DNA of 64,000 nucleotides from Tubiluchus corallicola (taxonomy: Eukaryota; Priapulida; Priapulimorpha; Priapulimorphida; Tubiluchidae). A program made the position numbers and the translations under genes. The notes under the pieces were generated by a model. It ran no database searches. It saw only the letters and a list, made by a program, of their open reading frames with translations, and was not told the origin of the DNA. This document shows, piece after piece, positions 12,501 to 22,413 of the stretch. The stretch lies in NCBI GenBank assembly GCA_030141605.1, contig JAQGDQ010002379.1, positions 62,001 to 126,000 on the forward strand. The letters run 5' to 3'. Position 1 is the stretch's first letter, and every line of letters starts with the position of its first letter.

Positions 12501-14953
12501 ACGAGCCGCATGCGTACCCTTATGAAAAAAGCAATTATTACGATACTTACCCTGGGTCTGAACTCTATGAAGTTCATCCTTATGAAAGTTATGGTTATGA
12601 AACACACCCTGATGAACTGTATGCTGAACATGGACATTATGAAGGGCATCCTCGTGAAACATACCCTGAACATGGACATTATGAAGGGCATCCTCGTGAA
12701 ACATATCCTGAACATGGACATTATGAAGGGCATCCTCGTGAAACATACCCTGAACATGGACATTATGAAGTGCATCCTCGTGAAACATACCCTGAACATG
12801 GACATTATGAAGTGCATCCTCGTGAAACATACCCTGAACATGGACATTATGAAGTGCATCCTCATGAAACATACCCTGAACATGGACATTATGAAGTGCA
12901 TCCTCGTGAAACATACCCTGAACATGGACACTATGAAGTGCATCCTCATGAAACATACCCTGAACATGGACATTATGAAGTGCATCCTCGTGAAACATAC
13001 CCTGAACATGGACATTATGAAGTGCTTCCTCATGAAACATACCCTGAACATGGACACTATGAAGTGCTTCCTCATGAAACATACCCTGAACATGGACACT
13101 ATGAAGTGCATCCTCATGAAACATACCCTGAACATGGACACTATGAAGTGCATCCTCGTGAAACATACCCTGAACATGGACATTATGAAGTGCATCCTCG
13201 TGAAACATACCCTGAACATGGACATTATGAAGTGCATCCTCATGAAACATACCCTGAACATGGACATTATGAAGTGCATCCTCATGAAACATACCCTGAA
13301 CATGGACATTATGAAGTGCTTCCTCATGAAACATACCCTGAACATGGACACTATGAAGTGCATCCTCATGAAGCGTACCCTGAACATGGACACTATGAAG
13401 TGCTTCCTCATGAAACATACCCTGAACATGGACACTATGAAGTGCATCCTCATGAAACATACCCTGAACATGGACACTATGAAGTGCATCCTCGTGAAAC
13501 ATACCCTGAACATGGACATTATGAAGTGCATCCTCGTGAAACATACCCTGAACATGGACATTATGAAGTGCATCCTCATGAAACATACCCTGAACATGGA
13601 CATTATGAAGTGCATCCTCATGAAACATACCCTGAACATGGACATTATGAAGTGCTTCCTCATGAAACATACCCTGAACATGGACACTATGAAGTGCATC
13701 CTCATGAAACATACCCTGAACATGGACATTATGAAGTGCTTCCTCATGAAACATACCCTGAACATGGACACTATGAAGTGCATCCTCATGAAACATACCC
13801 TGAACATGGACACTATGAAGTGCATCCTCATGAAACGTACCCTGAACATGGACACTATGAAGTTCATCCTAATGAATTATATCCTCATGAAGAGTATCCT
13901 GAACATGGACACTATGAAGTGCATCCTCATGAAACGTATCCTGAACATGGACACTATGAAGTGCATCCTCATGAAGAGTATCCTGAACATGGACACTATG
14001 AAGTGCATCCTCATGAAACGTATCCTGAACATGGACACTATGAAGTGCATCCTCATGAAACGTACCCTGAACATGGACACTATGAAGTGCATCCTCATGA
14101 AACGTATCCTGAATATGGACACTATGAAGTGCATCCTCATGAAACGTACCCTGAATATGGACACTATGAAGTGCATCCTCATGAAACGTACCCTGAACAT
14201 GGACACTATGAAGTGCATCCTCATGAAACGTACCCTGAACATGGACACTATGAAGTGCATCCTCATGAAACGTACCCTGAACATGGACACTATGAAGTGC
14301 ATCCTCATGAAACGTACCCTGAACATGGACACTATGAAGTGCATCCTCATGAAACATACCCTGAACATGGACACGATGCATATGAAAGCTATCCAGGCCA
14401 CTATGATACGTATCCATCACATGTTTCCACAGTTGGTATTCCATTTCCACACCATACAGCTTATTCTTATGAAGGGTATCCTACAAATCAATCCTATGAA
14501 CAATATCCACGTAATACTTACAACGATTATGAATTACCTGGTACTGTTGGACACGAGACATATCCCAGTAATACTCATGGGGGCGAAAGCCTTGGCCCAG
14601 TAGTTGCCCAGGAAGAGCAGAGGCCATATAATCCAGAATTGGAGGAAACAAAACTTTCGGATTCCGGTTCATCTGCTTCTGGAAGAAACGGCGCTGTGGG
14701 AATGGCTACAGAAAGTACGCAATGTGAGGTGAAAGGACCAGGTCCCTCTTGCTCCGGACATTCGCACATGGTAATGGCAAATCCAATAAACTGTCGCAAG
14801 TACTATCTATGTCTGTGGCAGAACACACCCAATGAAATGCGTGTTCCAATGAACTGCCCGGAGGGAACAGTCTTTCATCCATTCAAATACATGTGTGATG
14901 ATAAGGAAAATGTTGATACATCCGTAATATGTAAATGTGGAGAAGAGTCGTGA
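5326..14953 (+). CDS. Secreted GH18 chitinase with His/Tyr-rich repeat domain and C-terminal CBM14
   Basis: Endochitinase-like protein predicted to be secreted and bind chitin. Exons: 5326-5395, 6729-6920, 8859-9121, 9364-9488, 9753-9870, 10927-11112, 11467-11586, 11801-14953. All junctions are GT-AG and keep one frame, giving 1,408 residues. A signal peptide (1-20) is followed by a full GH18 domain (about 40-385), including LLAVGGW, DGLNVDWEFPG (catalytic Glu153), KLLLGIPLFGQTYTL and GGVMVWALGFDDF. Residues 385-633 are a loose His/Tyr-rich spacer. Residues 634-1213 are about 42 copies of EHGHYEVHPHETYP. The end (1333-1408) is a CBM14/peritrophin-A domain with the usual Cys spacing. Odd points: the conserved second Asp of DxxDxDxE is Asn149, and the Asp of the MxYD motif is His228. 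An in-frame ATG at 5299 would add nine residues; TTTTTGCAG before 5326 could instead be a splice acceptor. Domain calls are strong; enzyme activity is uncertain. Confidence 0.92.
5396..6728. other. Chitinase intron 1
   Basis: The intron begins GTAAG and ends TTTCCAG. It contains a LINE-like tail at about 6340-6550 (listed separately) and otherwise AT-rich DNA with nothing recognised. Confidence 0.85.
6340..6550 (+). mobile_element. LINE-like 3' end with (GCTT)n tail
   Basis: A GGTGGCTGA-TCGATGAC-TTCGCCACCC stretch able to form a hairpin is followed about 130 bp later by AATAAACTTG and a run of GCTT repeats. A related arrangement occurs at 37865-37997 with a different tail. The pattern matches 3' ends of CR1/Jockey-like LINEs, which often carry short tandem tails; no reverse transcriptase is attached. 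Confidence 0.5.
6921..8858. other. Chitinase intron 2, with SINE and LINE-like relics
   Basis: Starts GTAAG, ends TTTTTTAG. Holds a short GATGAT/GACGAC run near 7000-7040, a tRNA-derived SINE (7080-7250), a minus-strand tail of (TTGAA)n type near 7925-7945 and a plus-strand AATCAATC tail near 8260-8287. Nothing coding was found. Confidence 0.75.
7080..7250 (-). mobile_element. tRNA-derived SINE-like element
   Basis: Read on the minus strand, 7241-7230 is TAGCCTGATAGG, a good polymerase III A box, and 7203-7188 contains GTGTTCGATAC, a good B box. The spacing fits a tRNA-derived promoter. No cloverleaf with matching acceptor arms is obvious, so a SINE head is more likely than a working tRNA gene. 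Confidence 0.6.
9871..10926. other. Chitinase intron 5, mostly minisatellite
   Basis: Intron between the MTYHLNG-coding exon and the LLLGIPLFG-coding exon. It starts GTAAG and ends TTTAAG; over three quarters of it is a 55-bp tandem array. Confidence 0.85.
10062..10898. repeat. 55-bp intronic minisatellite, about 15 copies
   Basis: Unit of 55 bp with core AATCTTCCATGCCATGTAGT and GTTCCTTAGTTTTTAGTGTA, differing by single bases between copies. It lies wholly inside chitinase intron 5. Confidence 0.93.
12626..14376 (+). repeat. 42-bp coding minisatellite in the chitinase last exon
   Basis: A unit beginning GAACATGGACAYTATGAAGT recurs 42 times at 42-bp spacing, with one 15-bp insertion near unit 30. 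It encodes EHGHYEVHPHETYP with substitutions at a few fixed positions (Gly/Val, His/Leu, Arg/His). Units 12-19 and 20-27 carry the same order of variants, which shows a 336-bp block duplication. The unit length is a multiple of three and no frame gains a stop, so other frames and the antisense strand also look open over 1.4-2 kb; those are shadows. Confidence 0.95.
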
Positions 14954-15093
14954 TATGTAGCAGTAGACTAATTTGTTTTTGTGTGCCAGTCCTTGCTGTT
15001 TACCTGTGACCATGTTTAATCCCTTTTCAAAAGTGGGAGGAATAGTGTCCTAGTAATGCTTAGCAGTATCTTTTTATTACCTAGATCATTGGA

Positions 15094-15099
15094 AATAAA
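15094..15099 (+). terminator. Candidate poly(A) signal of the chitinase
   Basis: AATAAA lies 141 bp after the stop codon. Further AATAAA motifs occur downstream, so the true cleavage site is not fixed. Confidence 0.45.
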
Positions 15100-16154
15100 T
15101 GTAATTGACTAAAGCAGCAACCGAATTGCAACAGCGGAAAACTGATAATTTCATTTCTGCCTTTTTGAACATCATCGATCAGGTTTTATTACTTGAGGTA
15201 ATATTTTTTTTAAAAGGAAACACTTGTTTTGTAGCTGAGCAGAACTTCCTTAGCCTTTCGTTTAAGACTTTGGTGCTCGGTACTCTTGCTGCTTATGCCC
15301 AAAACAACTAGACCTGCTACTGCCGGCAAAAGTATATTTTTTCCAAAGTTACTAGTAGAAGCTTTAGTGTAGTTCTATAGCTTTATTTACAGTATGTTTT
15401 AGTGATAGTATTTATGTTGCTAGTAGTTGATTTAGGCCAAAGCTACAGAGCTATAATCTGGTTTTTTTCCTTCATTAGCTGGTTCTGTTTCGATTACTTT
15501 ATTCCTCAAACTGATTTTAAAAACAAGTGATTTTCTCAACATTATTATCTGTATATTCGTGCCAAAATTTGGGCATCGTTAACTTATTGATTATAATGAT
15601 TTCAGTTTATAATTCCTAATACAATTTAAATTACGCGTAAGTTCAAAATTTAAATAAAAAGAATTTTTGTGCATGAAATTAATGTTATGTTGTTATAGCA
15701 ACGTTCACTTTGTTGTTGATGTTTTGTCGTTTATTGTTAAGACAGAATGCATCTTTTGCATACCGTTGTTGTTATCCTTGTTAATAGTATTGTTATTATT
15801 TTTGCATAAAATTGATTTTGAATTATGCACATTCTAAAGCGAGCAAAATGACATTAAGATTGGAGTACACTGTAAAAATGAATAAAAATTATGCCCAATA
15901 GCGTAATTTTTGTAATTCAGTTTTATTAATAAAGCTATAATGCAAAATCGTTGAGTATTATGATAATTTTTATTATTTGTACAAAAACTACATGTTGTTA
16001 TCGCAATTGTGACATTTTAAGGCCGTTTTTATATATTTGTAATAAATCTATATACAAAACTAATTCTAAGGACTTAATCCAACAGTAAAATTTAACATTG
16101 CAATTTTTTGATAACCGGAAGTAAGTAATGCTTCATGCATGCCCTGAATTTAAC
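15100..16154. other. Convergent intergenic region
   Basis: AT-rich DNA between the 3' ends of the chitinase (+) and the minus-strand secreted protein gene. No exon or element recognised. TTTATT at 15968-15973 could be a minus-strand poly(A) signal. Confidence 0.5.
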
Positions 16155-18486
16155 TTAATAACAATAACATCGTTGGCCACCTACTGGACGATGTAAAGTG
16201 TTATCATGGCGAATCGGACTCGTTGAATATCCATGCTGTCGGTATTTACTGGGATGGCCGTAGCTGTAATCGTCGTTAGCATATCCGCCATTGTGATAAG
16301 TTTTCGTTGATGGATAATCGTAGCCGTAGCCGTCGTAAGAATGGCTTAATATTGGTCGAACTATGTCGTACTTGTATAACGTTTCTGGTTGATAATATTC
16401 ATGGCCTTCCCTAGGACAAGAAGCAAAGCATTTAATTATGTTCATCGACTTGTTAATTAAACTATATTAACCCCGATGTATATACTCGGTGTAGCAATAG
16501 ATGCATTTCAAAAAAAGAGTTAAAATTCAAGCGAGACCACGTGACTAAAATACACATGCAATCGCTGCAGTTGGGTGTTTAAATAAACTTGTTATTCTTT
16601 ATAGTAAAATATTTCGTTAAAATATTTTTATAGTAAAAGAGAAATAAAAAGCGGTTTCTACTGAAAAATTTTCGTATGTCTACGATTTAACTTCTAATAA
16701 AGTCATAACTTACTTTACTGATATTTTGGTAATTGGTTAAAAATATATTAACATAGCTTCTGTTTTAATAAATTTAATAATTTTACGAAGTGCACTGTAG
16801 TGACATCTATTAACGAATAAGTTAATTAATCAGTGTTCTGTGCCCACTGCGAACCTTACAAACTGGTTTTAGGCATGATTGCGTTATCCATCGTTAAACA
16901 AGAAATTTAATAATCACGATCAAGTGAATTTAAACAAGTGAACAGCTGTTTTAAAAGCAAACAAACTAAGTATGATTTCAGTAACACTTGATTTCAGACA
17001 ATGTTGTTCATATAATTTGCCAGATAATTACTATCAAAACAATTTGTTACTTTTTGGCGCTTGTTAAATTGCAAAACAATATAATAAGTTTCAGCCGTTT
17101 TGAATTATAACTTTAGTTTAGTTTTGTTTAGTTTTGTCTGTATGCTTACTTGTAATCGTAGTCGTAACCTCTAGATTTTGCTGAGGTCTCCTTCGCGTAG
17201 GATTTATCTTGACTAGTCAAAGTTCCGTGAGCCCGACCAGAGCGAGAAAATGAGGTTTCGCTACTTTTCTGCCCATCTCCTTCCAACTTGCCTTTGCTCA
17301 CCGGTCCGTACGTTGTGGTGTGAAAATAAGTTTTTGGAGCTGGTGCTACTTTGTGATAGGCTGCTGTGTTGCCCTTATAGCCGTGTGGAACAGCACCTCC
17401 GGGAGCAAACGCCACATCGTTCCGGTACGATGGCCCACTGGCGCTTACCATGCTAAGTACAGCAACGGCTAGAACGGCAACAAGAATCGTATCCCTGCAA
17501 CGAAAATTTGCATTAGCCTTGTGTTAAGTGCACAGGTAAGAAGTGTATCATCATCATGATCATCGCCGTCGTCTTCATCGTAGTTGCATTCATCATTCGT
17601 CATTATCATCATCAAAACAGCAGCAGCAGCAACAGCAATAGCAACAACGACAACAACAACAACAATTACTTCTACAACTACATTACTATTACTGCTACTG
17701 CTACTAAAACTACAACAATAATTACAACAACAGTAGCATGATTAACAGTAACAACGACGGTAGCATCAGCAACAAGCAACATCAACATTATAACTACCCG
17801 GAACTGGTATTTGCCAGATGATAAAGTTCCCAACTCTTACAAGCATGGGTCTAAATTCAACTTAAAATTTGAAACAAAAACTTTTGCAAAATTTAGATTT
17901 ACAGTTTAAGAACGTGGTCCTAATTCTGAATTTTCGCATCTTTTTAACATGTTTATTTAAAAAATCAATTAATTGAATAAGCTTTGAAATCAGTAATGAG
18001 CATAAGTATCCACTTTTTTAAAGAAAATTGCACAAACGTGGATGTAAAAATACGTCAAAAGCTTGTTGTGCGCTTCAGTACTAAGTTCGCACTATAATTT
18101 GCAAATTTTACAAATAAATTTACATTTCATTATTAACAAGAAGATAATATTATTAGATAACATTATTGTAATCCTTTTATAGAATATTTCAATTACAAGC
18201 TGTTATTTCGATACTATTTTTGTAGTTTTAAACTTCAAATCAAACGTTTGCACATTTTTTTTTAAATTGATTATTTATGCTGACTGCTGAATTGAGCAAA
18301 TTAGACTAGACTGCTGATCAAAAATTTTAAACTTGCTAATAAAAAACATTTTCAGAAAATGAATAGGACTCTGTGCATCGTTAATTTATAAAGCTAGCAA
18401 CTAAATGACTTTTTACAGATTTATCAAAATCATTCAAACGTTTACATCAAGTTTTGAAATAAAAAAACAGTTACTCGCACTTACAT
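16155..18486 (-). CDS. Secreted Tyr/Gly/Ser-rich protein, about 200 residues, unknown function
   Basis: Exons on the minus strand: exon 1 ending at 18485, exon 2 17494-17150, exon 3 16410-16155. Exon 1 ends in AT before GTAAGTG and exon 2 starts with G, so the start codon would be split AT|G. This gives MDTILVAVLAVAVLSMVSAS, a clear signal peptide. Exon 2 ends AA before GTAAGC and exon 3 starts G, joining YDYDYK to EGHEYYQP in frame; the total is 603 nt. The mature protein is rich in Tyr, Gly, Ser and His, with short YDYD, YGYDYP and YSYGHPS segments, and ends QRCYCY. No family is recognised. It is convergent with the chitinase; a matrix or cuticle role is only an inference from composition and location. 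A weakness is that exon 1 contributes just two coding bases. Confidence 0.7.
17540..17770. repeat. Trinucleotide-rich stretch in intron 1 of the Tyr-rich gene
   Basis: Mixed CAT, GTC, CAG, AAC and ACT triplet runs. No gene call is made from the short open frame they create. Confidence 0.8.
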
Positions 18487-18567
18487 TTTGAAGTTTTGCT
18501 CTCTGACCGTAGGCCTGCGATTGTGGAACAATTTGACAACTGTGGCAGTCGGGAAAATGTGGAAAGC

Positions 18568-18574
18568 ATTTATA
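18568..18574 (-). promoter_or_regulatory. TATA box of the secreted Tyr-rich gene
   Basis: The minus strand reads TATAAAT here, with ATTGG just upstream (18583-18579). It lies about 85 bp before the proposed exon 1 donor, leaving room for a start site near 18540. This supports the split-start model. Confidence 0.55.
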
Positions 18575-18639
18575 GAGGCCAATTAGAAACGTCCTCCAAA
18601 TGATAGCGGTCATGGCGTAAAAACTGGGTGCCAATTTCA

Positions 18640-19540
18640 GGAAAATGCACTAGTTTCTGGGCGGAAAATTACCATCGTTAGCGTATATACAGGATATTAA
18701 GCCCTACATTTATAGACAATAACGCTGTGTTAATGTTTAAAGGTTTCCAGCAAGAAACACGGGTTAGTTGTTCGTTTTTTTCTATTTTTATGTGTTAGGC
18801 AAACGTGGACACCAAAACTTTAGTATAAATTATCGAAACTTCAGTATAATGACGAATTGGTTTATGACAATTTATAAGTGACTCCTCAATTAGACATATT
18901 ACGTACGTTGTGTTTCAGGAAATGATAATTCGTTGTATTTTCTAAAAAATAATCATATGTATCTGTAAACTTAATAAAGATTTAAATTGTTTATTACAGA
19001 AAAATATCCGTTTCATAGACAGATCATTGTATAACAAGTTTCAATAAATTTTTATTAGAAAAATGCAGTGTTTCTACTACATCATTTCCGGCCACCCGTC
19101 TTACTTGAATACACAGTTACTTTGCAAACCTTTCAATTATTATGTCTTTTTTCGCTATATTACATCAACCCATATACATTTGTACCTCTAATGATATCGA
19201 AAAAGCAAAATATTTAATGACGACTACGTGTTTTAACAAGCTCGGTTATACGTGTTAGCAACTTGTGCAACTTAGCAACAACGAACATGATAGCAACTTT
19301 TTGACATTTGTTTTAAACTTACGAATTCTAATTAATATTACTCTAATTAATAGCAGTTGTGAATTGAGTTCGATTCCTCCAATGTTCACTGTTTAAATAA
19401 GTACTTGACTGTGGTTACGTTGTGCTGATGCTTTGCTGCTGTTATTCACTATGAGATTTTGCAGTATTATTTGTTCACTTAACATGCTTCATTCAATAGG
19501 ACTTTCTGGACAACCCAATGCCCATTCTTAAAAGTTACGT
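18640..19540. other. Intergenic, nothing recognised
   Basis: AT-rich DNA upstream of the Tyr-rich gene promoter with no supported feature. Confidence 0.45.
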
Positions 19541-19623
19541 CTCTTTGCGGTGTAGAAGGTATTGGGTTCGACTCTTCAGTCCCTTATAAGCATCTCGTTG
19601 ACAAAACTAATGTCTAATGTGTC

Positions 19624-19747
19624 TAGACATAGACATAGACATAGACATAGACATAGACATAGACATAGACATAGACATAGACATAGACATAGACATAGAC
19701 ATAGACATAGACATAGACATAGACATAGACATAGACATAGACATAGA
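19624..19747. repeat. (ACATAG)n hexanucleotide microsatellite, about 21 copies
   Basis: A near-perfect ACATAG array. On the minus strand it directly follows GAAAATAAATGTT, so it may have grown from the tail of a minus-strand LINE whose 3' region (19750-19870) includes a CTAGAAGACCCTACGG stretch. Confidence 0.9.
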
Positions 19748-19749
19748 AC

Positions 19750-20580
19750 ATTTATTTTCTCCAATTAGTTTAACATCAAACGTTTTTTAAATATTAAGTA
19801 ATTATAATCATGGAGCAGGGCAGGGAAGGACCGTAGGGTCTTCTAGTCTCCTGCCATTTCTTATAAATAGATTAAGACATTAAAAATTAACGGTGATGCT
19901 GCAGATAACAAAAACAAAAACAAATAAGAAAAAAATAATAATAAAAACAGTATAAATGATACAAATTATTCAAAAAGAACTGAAAACAAAAAATAATAAA
20001 GTTAGATCTAAACAAAACAATACAATTATTCAGTAATTAGGATTATTATATGTAGTAGTTTCAAATGGGGTCTTATTAACAGGGGAATTTGGCCAAGGTT
20101 AGTGAGTAAAGTTAAAAACTGAGAGTACGGAAAGAAAAAAATAAGCATAAAAAGTGTAATATAGAAAAATTTATGAGAAAAAGTAACTATGAGAAAGAGC
20201 AACAATTACTTAGGAGATGAGTTTACTCTAGGTAAACTAATGTGTGGAATTATAGTACTAGTTACAAATTAGTCAGTGCGTGCCCTTGAGATGTATGCAA
20301 CTAAGCAGAGTAGGACTAAACCCAATAATTATTTGTAAACCTGTAAATTGGTGAGCAAGCTTCGCAGTAAACCGTTTGCCGTAAAAATAGATGCGCATAT
20401 TATGAACAATACCAAGTTTTAAATACGAATACAGAATTTGGAGATTCTAATGTGAATTAAACGAAAAATTCAAATTTTCAAAAAATATCTTTTATCCATT
20501 AAGTTAAATCATTACTGACTTTAAAAAACTGTTCGATACCTTTCTGACACTTTAAATCGTTTTCTCTTGATTGGAAGTTG
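19750..20580. other. LINE-like 3' remnant and AT-rich spacer
   Basis: The first 120 bp look like a minus-strand LINE 3' end; the remainder is A-rich DNA leading into 5S spacer sequence. No coding frame was found. Confidence 0.4.
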
Positions 20581-20704
20581 AAGTGGTGAGAGCGAGTATC
20601 TGTGCACTATCCTGATTTTTTTGTATTTTTAATTTCAATGCCAAAAATGTTTGCTTGTTCATGTACATCATATCTATGTTAACTCGTCTTAAGAAACTGC
20701 TAAT

Positions 20705-20823
20705 GTCTACGGCCATATCACATTGAATACACCGGTTCTCGTCTGATCACCGAAGTTAAGCAATGTAGAGCGTGGTTAGTACTTGGATGGGGGACCGCCT
20801 AGGAATACCACGTGCTGTAGACT
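20705..20823 (+). rRNA. 5S ribosomal RNA
   Basis: A 119-nt match to the metazoan 5S pattern, from GTCTACGGCCATATCAC through CTCGTCTGATCACCGAAGTTAAGC and GTTAGTACTTGGATGGG to GGAATACCACGTGCTGTAGAC. The 5' GTCTAC pairs with the 3' GTAGAC. The internal control region (A box, intermediate element, C box) is intact and a TTTTT terminator follows. It transcribes the 5S component of the large ribosomal subunit by polymerase III. First copy of an array with an 823-bp unit. Confidence 0.93.
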
Positions 20824-21157
20824 TTTTAGCTAGTGACTATTAACTATCAAAGTGTGTGCACAACACGACCGTTTCATTTTGACAGTATTGTTTTTGATTT
20901 TTGGAAGTTGAAGTGGTGAAAATAAATGTCTGTCTCGACATTATGTTGATTTTTTTTGCATTTTAATGTGAAAGACTATCTACTTGTTGCATTTCTCCAA
21001 TATTATACAAAGTAAGGAAAAATGAAAATAAAACTAGAAAATCAGCCACTGTCCTTCAAAAATGATTTTTGATTTTCATAAAAAATCAAAACAGATACTT
21101 TGTTACTACGTTCACCTTCATCTATCTATTATTTCTATATTATCTGTCTATAACAAA

Positions 21158-21217
21158 ATGCAGAAGTTAAGCAACCTCAAACCTGGTTTTGCGTTTGAAT
21201 GGGTGACTGCCCGGTAC
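21158..21217 (+). pseudogene. Degenerate 5S-like copy in the 5S spacer (copy 1)
   Basis: GCAGAAGTTAAGCAACCT and GTTTGAATGGGTGACTGCCC match the 5S A box/intermediate region and C box at 5S-like spacing; the flanks have lost the 5S sequence. The same motif recurs once per repeat unit. Confidence 0.7.
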
Positions 21218-21527
21218 TTACATTTTTCTAAATGATCAGGAAGGGTGATGACAAATGCTGTAAGATCTTTTTCACCACTCAAAAATGGATTTTTGTTCTG
21301 ACAAATATTTTTAAATGAAGAATCTTTTTGCTTGTTCATGCTTGATCATTCCCATGTTTAATTATGTCATATCTAGAAGGTAATATACTTAAGCACGGTA
21401 TTCAACCTCCCTGACATTTTATAATTTCATGTGATATTTCTGTTTATACTTTGCATTAAAATGCTAAAAAGGTTTACTTGTTCATGTACATCATTTCTAT
21501 GTTAACTCATCTTAAGAAACTGTTAAT

Positions 21528-21646
21528 GTCTACTGCCATATCACATTGAAAACACCGGTTCTCGTCTGATCACCGAAGTTAAGCAATGTAAAGCGTGGTT
21601 AGTACTTGGATGGGTGACCGCCTAGGAATACCACGTGCTGTAGACT
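21528..21646 (+). rRNA. 5S ribosomal RNA
   Basis: Second full 119-nt copy, 823 bp after the first. It differs at a few bases (GTCTACTGCC, GAAAACACC). Internal promoter and T-run terminator are intact. Confidence 0.9.
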
Positions 21647-21810
21647 TTTTAGCTAGTGACTATTATCTATCGAAGTGTGTGCACAACACGACCGTTTCAT
21701 TTTAACAGTATTGTTTTTGATTTTTGGAAGTCGAAGTGGTGGGAATAAGTGTCTGTCTCGACATTATGTTGATTTTTATTTGCTTTGCATTTTAATGTCT
21801 AAAACTATCT

Positions 21811-22060
21811 AGTAGTAGTAGTAGTAGTAGTAGTAAAATCTTTATTCGCCATTATAAAACATTGACCATCATATTAAAAGACAGACAATCAGTGTTAGTC
21901 CATATAAAAAACATACACTGTTCTAGGCAAATGCGTCTGGTGCAAGCTAAACTATAAGTGCAACTAGAAATTCAAAAAATAAAATATAAACTAGTTTAGT
22001 AAGGTCTAGGAAAAATGAAATTATGATTTGAGTAAGTATCATCGTGTTCGTATGTCGGAT
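21811..22060 (-). mobile_element. LINE/SINE 3' fragment inserted in the 5S spacer, with target-site duplication
   Basis: A 250-bp insertion starting with (AGT)n and reading on the minus strand as a retroelement 3' end (GGCGAATAAAGATTTT then an ACT-repeat tail). It is flanked by AATGTCTAAAACTATCT (21794-21810) and AATGTCAAAAACTATCT (22061-22077). The paralogous unit near 34309-34330 shows the empty site. Confidence 0.85.
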
Positions 22061-22255
22061 AATGTCAAAAACTATCTATTTGCTACGTTTCTCGAATATT
22101 ACACAATGTGAAGAAAAATGAAAATAAAACTAGAAAATCAGCCACTGCCCTTCAAAAATTATTTTTGATTTTCATAAAAAATCAAAACAGATACTTTGTT
22201 CCTACGTTCACCTTAATCTATCTATTATTTCTATATTATCTCTTTTCAACGAAAT

Positions 22256-22314
22256 ACAGAAGTTAAGCAACCTGGAACCTGGTTTGGTTTTGTGTTTGAA
22301 TGGGTGACTGCCCT
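22256..22314 (+). pseudogene. Degenerate 5S-like spacer copy (copy 2)
   Basis: Same A-box/C-box remnant as at 21158, here with a small GTTTGGTTTT insertion. Confidence 0.65.
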
Positions 22315-22413
22315 TGGCTTACATTTTTTTAAATGGACGGGAAGGGTTCTGACAAAAGCTGTAAAATCTTCTTCAACACTCAAAAATGGATTTTTGTTCT
22401 GACAGATATTTTT

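Noticed and set aside
13081-13752. A CRISPR-like array for any of the regular repeats
   Set aside because: No repeat/unique-spacer alternation and no cas genes; the DNA is eukaryotic and the arrays are continuous tandem repeats.
12333-14603. Long open frames of 470-700 codons in other frames and on the minus strand over the chitinase repeat
   Set aside because: The repeat unit is 42 bp, so any frame without a stop in one unit is open throughout. Only the plus frame continues from GH18 into the Cys-rich CBM14.
19355-19600. Two GGTTCGA-like B boxes as tRNA or SINE heads
   Set aside because: No convincing A box at the required distance, so not listed as features.
21148-21339. Minus-strand frame starting MNKQKDSSF, repeated in several 5S units (for example 25371, 34426)
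   Set aside because: It recurs because the 5S spacer recurs, crosses the 5S-like relic and shows no sign of selection on the protein. An old exon captured in the spacer cannot be excluded.
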